NCBI GenBank assembly: GCA_020635905.1
Contig: JACJYV010000001.1
Location: 1,178,001 to 1,242,000, forward strand
Reading direction: 5' to 3'
DNA: 64,000 nucleotides
DNA from: Bacteroidia bacterium
GTDB taxonomy: Bacteria > Bacteroidota > Bacteroidia > J057 > JADKCL01
A model generated the notes under the pieces. The model searched no databases and was not told where the DNA came from. It saw only the letters and a program-made list of their open reading frames with translations. Made by a program: the position numbers and the translations under genes. Of the stretch, positions 60,348 through 64,000 are shown one piece after another. How positions within the stretch are numbered: position 1 is the first letter of the stretch; every line of letters starts with the position of its first letter.

Positions 60348-62891
60348 ATGGCTGACTTCAGCAAATTTGTTCCCCTGGTGGGCTCAGAACACGTTCGCAT
60401 TTCCGGGGAAAAGAAAACTGGAGGTGTGGATTTAGAGGAAATCGTGGAATTTTCCATGTATTTGCGGGCAGATCCCGCCAAACTCAATACCGGGGAAGAT
60501 TTCTTTTCCAACCTGGCCAGCGACCTCTTCATGAACGAAGAGCCCATTCCTGTAGCCTACGACGACTATCTCCTGATTCGGGAATACGCTGAAGCGTATA
60601 ATTTAGAGCAGACGGATCCCGAAATGGAGGAGGCAATGCAGGCCAAGGTATTCAATTTCAGGGCCCGGGCGGGCGACGTCAATAACGCCTTCAAAACCAA
60701 ACTGGTACAAAAAACCCTGAATAACACAGAATTTCTGAGTTATAACGGATTTCTCAGCGTTCCCCAGGAGCTGGAAGAGATCATCATTGGGGTATTTGGG
60801 CTTGACGACAGTCCTGGAACGGATGCGCACGGCGGGCTGGAATTTGACAAAGTTGATTCTGAGGCACTGCAGGAAAAAATTCTGGAGAATCTCGAACGTT
60901 TGTTGAAATTTTTGGGGGATAAAGTGCCTGAATTGGGTGATCTGGACCCTGCAGAAATGCTTGAACATTTTGGCCGCCTGATCAAACCCAGCCTCAAAGA
61001 CAAGCAGCCCGTCCTGTTCAAGGAATTTCTGGATCGCAGCCGCACCGTTTTCCCGACCGATGACAAAGAATTATTTGAGCGAAAATTCCTGCAGCAAAGT
61101 CTGATTATGCGGGGAATTCCATTCAAATACGCCCATACTGTTCCAGAAATCACCCAAATGAATCAATTCCCGGAAAAATACCTGGGAAAGGGGCAAACCA
61201 TTGGAATTATCTCCCTTTTCGGCGGATACCTGAAAAGCGATCTGGAGCTCTATTTCCGGGCCCTTGATATGAAAATGCCCGAAATTGAAATGGTTTCCGT
61301 GGACCGGGGCACCAACGATTTATCCGAAAAAAGCGACAGTTATAATCTGGAAAACACCCTGGATATCGCAGTGGCAGCGGCCGCAGCACCCGAAGCAAAA
61401 ATCGTGGTGTATTGCGCCAACGGAGAGAAAATGGGCTTTTTTAACAGCTTTATCAATGCCGTGCAGGCGGCGGTCAACGATAATGTGAACAAGCCCTCCA
61501 CCGTTTCGATCAGCTGGAGCGACACGGAAATGAACTGGCAATTGGGTCAGTTGAAAGCCCTGAACAGAATATTCTGGGAAGGGGTGCAAAAGGGGATTAC
61601 TTTCTTTGCTTCATCCGGAAATTATGGGGCGCGGGGCACCAACAGCCCCATGATCAGCAAGCCACAGGTGCGATTCCCGGCTTCAAGTCCCTATGTGATC
61701 GCCTGCAGCGGTACCACCACCCTTTCTGACGCTTTGCGTCAGAATATCGTGGAAGAAAGGGTCTTCAACGACCCCTCTTACGTCATGGAGAAAATGCCTT
61801 TTCCCATGGCCTCAGGCGGGGGGTACAGCAGCGTATTCCTGCGCCCGCTCTGGCAGGCCGACGAGGACCTGCCTGAGTCCATCAATCAGGAGAAAAGCCC
61901 CATGCGGGCCGTACCCGACGTTACTTTCAATGCCAACATGATTACGGGCTACCCCCTTTACCTGCGGGGCAGCCTGTACCCTGTGCCCGTGGGCGGCACC
62001 AGCAGTTCGGCGCCCGTGTGGGCGGCCCTGATTGCCCGCATCAACCAGGCACGCAACGAAATGGGAAAAAAGCTGGTCAAAGCCAACCTCTTACCTGCCG
62101 AAATTCCCCATTTCAATATAGGCTATCTGCATCCCCGCATTTACAACCAGCTCAAACTCAAAAACCTGGGTGGTTTCCGGGACATTAAACAGGGGCACAA
62201 CCTTTTTCCTGGGTTACTCAAATGGGAAAAATATGACGCAAGGCCGGAAAAATGGGATGGCTGCACGGGCATGGGACCACCCAACGGAACCCGTCTGCTG
62301 GAACTGCTCACCGCTGAGTTTGACCCTGAATTTTTGCAAAACCGGGATAATCTGAAGGAAATTATCAAGGTGCGGGCCATGCTGCGCGCCCATAACCCCG
62401 ACGACGACGTACTGGTCACTCCTTATGCCGAAAAAATCATTCGAAAATATACCCTGATCACCATGGGGGTGGGTCTTGTGCCCCTTCCCTTGCTGGATCT
62501 GGCTGCCATTGCGGGAGTTCAGGTCAAGATGATCAAAACGCTGTGCGAATTGTACGAGCTGGATTTCAGGTCTGATCTGGTCAAGACCCTGATTGGAGCG
62601 GTGGCCGGAACGGCCACCACAGTAGGCATTGGGGCACCTTTGGCAGGATCCCTGCTCAAACTGGTCCCCTTTGTGGGCAATGTTCTGGGCGCAGCCAGCC
62701 TTTCCGTGGGGGCGGGAGCCACCACCTATGCCCTGGGCAAGATTTTCTCCAATCACTTCGCCTATGGGGGTACATTTCTTGATTTCAATCCTTCTCAGGC
62801 CAAATTGCAATTCAATGCTGAAAAAGAGGCCAGTTTGAACTGGATTGGAACTTTGGCCAATTCACTCATCGACAAAGCCCCCGGATTCTGA
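60348..62891 (+). CDS. Sedolisin (S53) protease fused to C-terminal DUF697 domain
   Basis: 847 residues. An N-terminal activation-domain-like part (about 1-270, starting FVPLVGSEHVRISGE) precedes the S53 protease domain (about 275-660). Catalytic residues read as E335-x3-D339 (NLENTLDIAVAAAAAP) and Ser552 in VGGTSSSAPVWAAL. SISWSDTEMNW supplies the oxyanion Asp, and GFRDIKQGHN with WDGCTGMGPPNG near 640 is the calcium site. Residues about 690-830 are a DUF697 membrane domain (IIRKYTLITMGVGLVPLPLLDLAAIAGVQ, VGIGAPLAGSLLKLVPFVGNVLGAA). No secretion signal is seen. The stop overlaps the next gene (TGATG). This fusion is unusual for sedolisins, which are normally secreted acid peptidases. Confidence 0.93.
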   Translation: MADFSKFVPLVGSEHVRISGEKKTGGVDLEEIVEFSMYLRADPAKLNTGEDFFSNLASDLFMNEEPIPVAYDDYLLIREYAEAYNLEQTDPEMEEAMQAKVFNFRARAGDVNNAFKTKLVQKTLNNTEFLSYNGFLSVPQELEEIIIGVFGLDDSPGTDAHGGLEFDKVDSEALQEKILENLERLLKFLGDKVPELGDLDPAEMLEHFGRLIKPSLKDKQPVLFKEFLDRSRTVFPTDDKELFERKFLQQSLIMRGIPFKYAHTVPEITQMNQFPEKYLGKGQTIGIISLFGGYLKSDLELYFRALDMKMPEIEMVSVDRGTNDLSEKSDSYNLENTLDIAVAAAAAPEAKIVVYCANGEKMGFFNSFINAVQAAVNDNVNKPSTVSISWSDTEMNWQLGQLKALNRIFWEGVQKGITFFASSGNYGARGTNSPMISKPQVRFPASSPYVIACSGTTTLSDALRQNIVEERVFNDPSYVMEKMPFPMASGGGYSSVFLRPLWQADEDLPESINQEKSPMRAVPDVTFNANMITGYPLYLRGSLYPVPVGGTSSSAPVWAALIARINQARNEMGKKLVKANLLPAEIPHFNIGYLHPRIYNQLKLKNLGGFRDIKQGHNLFPGLLKWEKYDARPEKWDGCTGMGPPNGTRLLELLTAEFDPEFLQNRDNLKEIIKVRAMLRAHNPDDDVLVTPYAEKIIRKYTLITMGVGLVPLPLLDLAAIAGVQVKMIKTLCELYELDFRSDLVKTLIGAVAGTATTVGIGAPLAGSLLKLVPFVGNVLGAASLSVGAGATTYALGKIFSNHFAYGGTFLDFNPSQAKLQFNAEKEASLNWIGTLANSLIDKAPGF

Positions 62892-64000
62892 TGGAAATAC
62901 CTGACCACATCATTGAAAGGCTGGGCATCGACCAGTACATTAGCGGGGCCAGCCCCGCCGACGCTGACACGGTGCTCCAGGCAGGCATTCGCCTCAAGGG
63001 CTACCAACATAACCAGTTGGATGACATGGTCCATAAAATGGCCACCACCCATCCTCTGGACCGTACTTACCTGACCCTTTCCGAGTTTAAGGAATACTTT
63101 TGCCCTAAAACAGAGGCCGTCAACTCGGTCAAAGAATACATGACAGATGCTGGTTTTTCCTTTACCTCTGAAGACCCTGCCTGCCGCATGATGGTTTTTT
63201 CGGGCAAAGTGGAGACCTTTGAGCAGGAATTTGGGATAAAGATCGTGACCAAGAAAATATCAGGTACCTGGTATTACGGTTTCACGGGCGATTTGAAAAT
63301 ATCAGCCGAACTCAGCACCTGGATTACTGGCGTTTTCGGGCTGGTTACCTGGCCCATGGGAGGGAGAAAAGTGGAGGGACATAAAATTACCCCACCCACC
63401 CGCAAGCCTTTCAGCCAGACCGTGCCAGACATTACCCGGAAATACCATTTCCCTGAGAATAAGGGGAAAGGGCAAAAAATTGCCCTGGTCGAACTGGGGG
63501 GCGGATTTAAGGAAAGGGATATCCGCAAATATTTCAAGTCCATCAACATGGATCCTCCCGAAATCAAAACGGTGTTTCTGGAAGGAGCCACCAACCGTAC
63601 GGGCCTGAGGTACGCTTTTGGCCAACTGGAGGTCACGACCGACATTTGTGTGCTGGGGGCGGCCGCCCCTGAAGCCACTTTGGTGGTCTATTTCAACGAC
63701 GCCCTTTCATCTGACATTTCCTTTTCCTGGACTTATCTTTACACCCTCAGCCAGATCATCATGGACGAGGAAAACCAGTGCAAAGTGATTTCCACCAGTT
63801 GGGGCGACATTGAAGAGCGCTACAACCCCTCCATGATGGATGAGATGAATCGTCTGTTTCAGGAAGCCAGTCTGTTGGGAATCACCATTTGTACCTCCAC
63901 GGGCGACCTGGGAAGTCAGGTTACGGAAGCAGAAGATGGCTCCATGAGTCCCAACGTGCATTTTCCGGCCAGCAGCCCTTTCGTGCTGGCTTGCGGCGGC
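62891..64000 (+). CDS. Second sedolisin (S53) protease, partial at window end
   Basis: The ATG at 62891-62893 overlaps the stop of the preceding gene by one base. The frame stays open to the edge (about 370 codons). The N-terminal activation domain is of the pro-kumamolisin type (IRLKGYQHNQLDDMVHKMATTH, LTLSEFKEYFCP, VFSGKVETFEQEFGIKI). The catalytic domain begins with IALVELGGGF and has E247-x3-D251 (GQLEVTTDICVLGAAAPEATL), then CKVISTSWGDIEE. The Ser motif and any C-terminal extension lie beyond the window. No signal peptide at the N-terminus. Very likely translationally coupled with the fusion protease. Confidence 0.92.
   Translation, partial: MEIPDHIIERLGIDQYISGASPADADTVLQAGIRLKGYQHNQLDDMVHKMATTHPLDRTYLTLSEFKEYFCPKTEAVNSVKEYMTDAGFSFTSEDPACRMMVFSGKVETFEQEFGIKIVTKKISGTWYYGFTGDLKISAELSTWITGVFGLVTWPMGGRKVEGHKITPPTRKPFSQTVPDITRKYHFPENKGKGQKIALVELGGGFKERDIRKYFKSINMDPPEIKTVFLEGATNRTGLRYAFGQLEVTTDICVLGAAAPEATLVVYFNDALSSDISFSWTYLYTLSQIIMDEENQCKVISTSWGDIEERYNPSMMDEMNRLFQEASLLGITICTSTGDLGSQVTEAEDGSMSPNVHFPASSPFVLACGG

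Overview
The window looks like chromosomal DNA of a Bacteroidota bacterium, probably from the Saprospiria/Lewinella side of the phylum (inference). The evidence is eight secreted proteins ending in type IX secretion (T9SS) sorting domains, two TonB-dependent outer-membrane proteins, a GLPGLI-family protein, HYR and PKD adhesion-type domains, and -7 promoter elements of the TAnnTTTG type. No rRNA, tRNA, CRISPR array, prophage, transposase or integrase gene was recognised.

Left part (1-19 kb). A TonB-dependent receptor runs off the left edge on the minus strand. It is preceded by a clear TPP riboswitch and so is probably a thiamine-uptake receptor. Then come a TetR-like/ABC1-kinase pair, formate-tetrahydrofolate ligase (fhs), a haem-binding-domain protein, a MOSC protein, an Rrf2 regulator next to a PiT-type phosphate/sulfate permease with a large palindrome between them, a DUF922 protease-like protein, a zinc-ribbon protein, a DUF3556 membrane protein, a Na/Pi cotransporter and a block of minus-strand enzymes (GNAT, alpha/beta hydrolase, unknown, peptidase E-like, T9SS arylsulfotransferase-like). 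Several intergenic gaps hold different short degenerate tandem repeats (7-, about 10- and 11-mers).

Middle (19-42 kb). A VIT/vWA protein is followed by a putative caspase-fold protein, two tandem PKD/T9SS paralogues, a beta-helix lipoprotein, a glycine-rich HYR/T9SS protein, a TPR protein fused to a PRMT-like arginine methyltransferase domain, a YCF48-like T9SS protein, small envelope proteins, an ATP-grasp enzyme, a YpfJ-type zinc peptidase, and a large TonB-family barrel paired with a GLPGLI protein.

Right part (42-64 kb). A 1.8-kb stretch without a convincing gene (42.2-44.0 kb) is built from roughly twenty consecutive short hairpins, many with the same few tetraloops. It is followed by an AGMO-like membrane hydroxylase, an SH3b lipoprotein and a visibly AT-rich accessory island (about 46.3-49.5 kb) with a pentapeptide-repeat membrane protein and Cys-rich lipoproteins. 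Next are an M20 amidohydrolase, three tandem about 620-residue glycine-rich HYR/T9SS paralogues each ending in a related GCCCGG hairpin terminator, phenylalanine 4-monooxygenase and a PvdE/SyrD-type cyclic-peptide exporter.

The best candidate for an undescribed system is at the right edge. A stand-alone DUF697 protein is bracketed by copies of a dispersed inverted-repeat element. It is followed by a sedolisin (S53) protease fused to a C-terminal DUF697 membrane domain, and by a second sedolisin joined to it by a TGATG stop/start overlap and cut by the window end.
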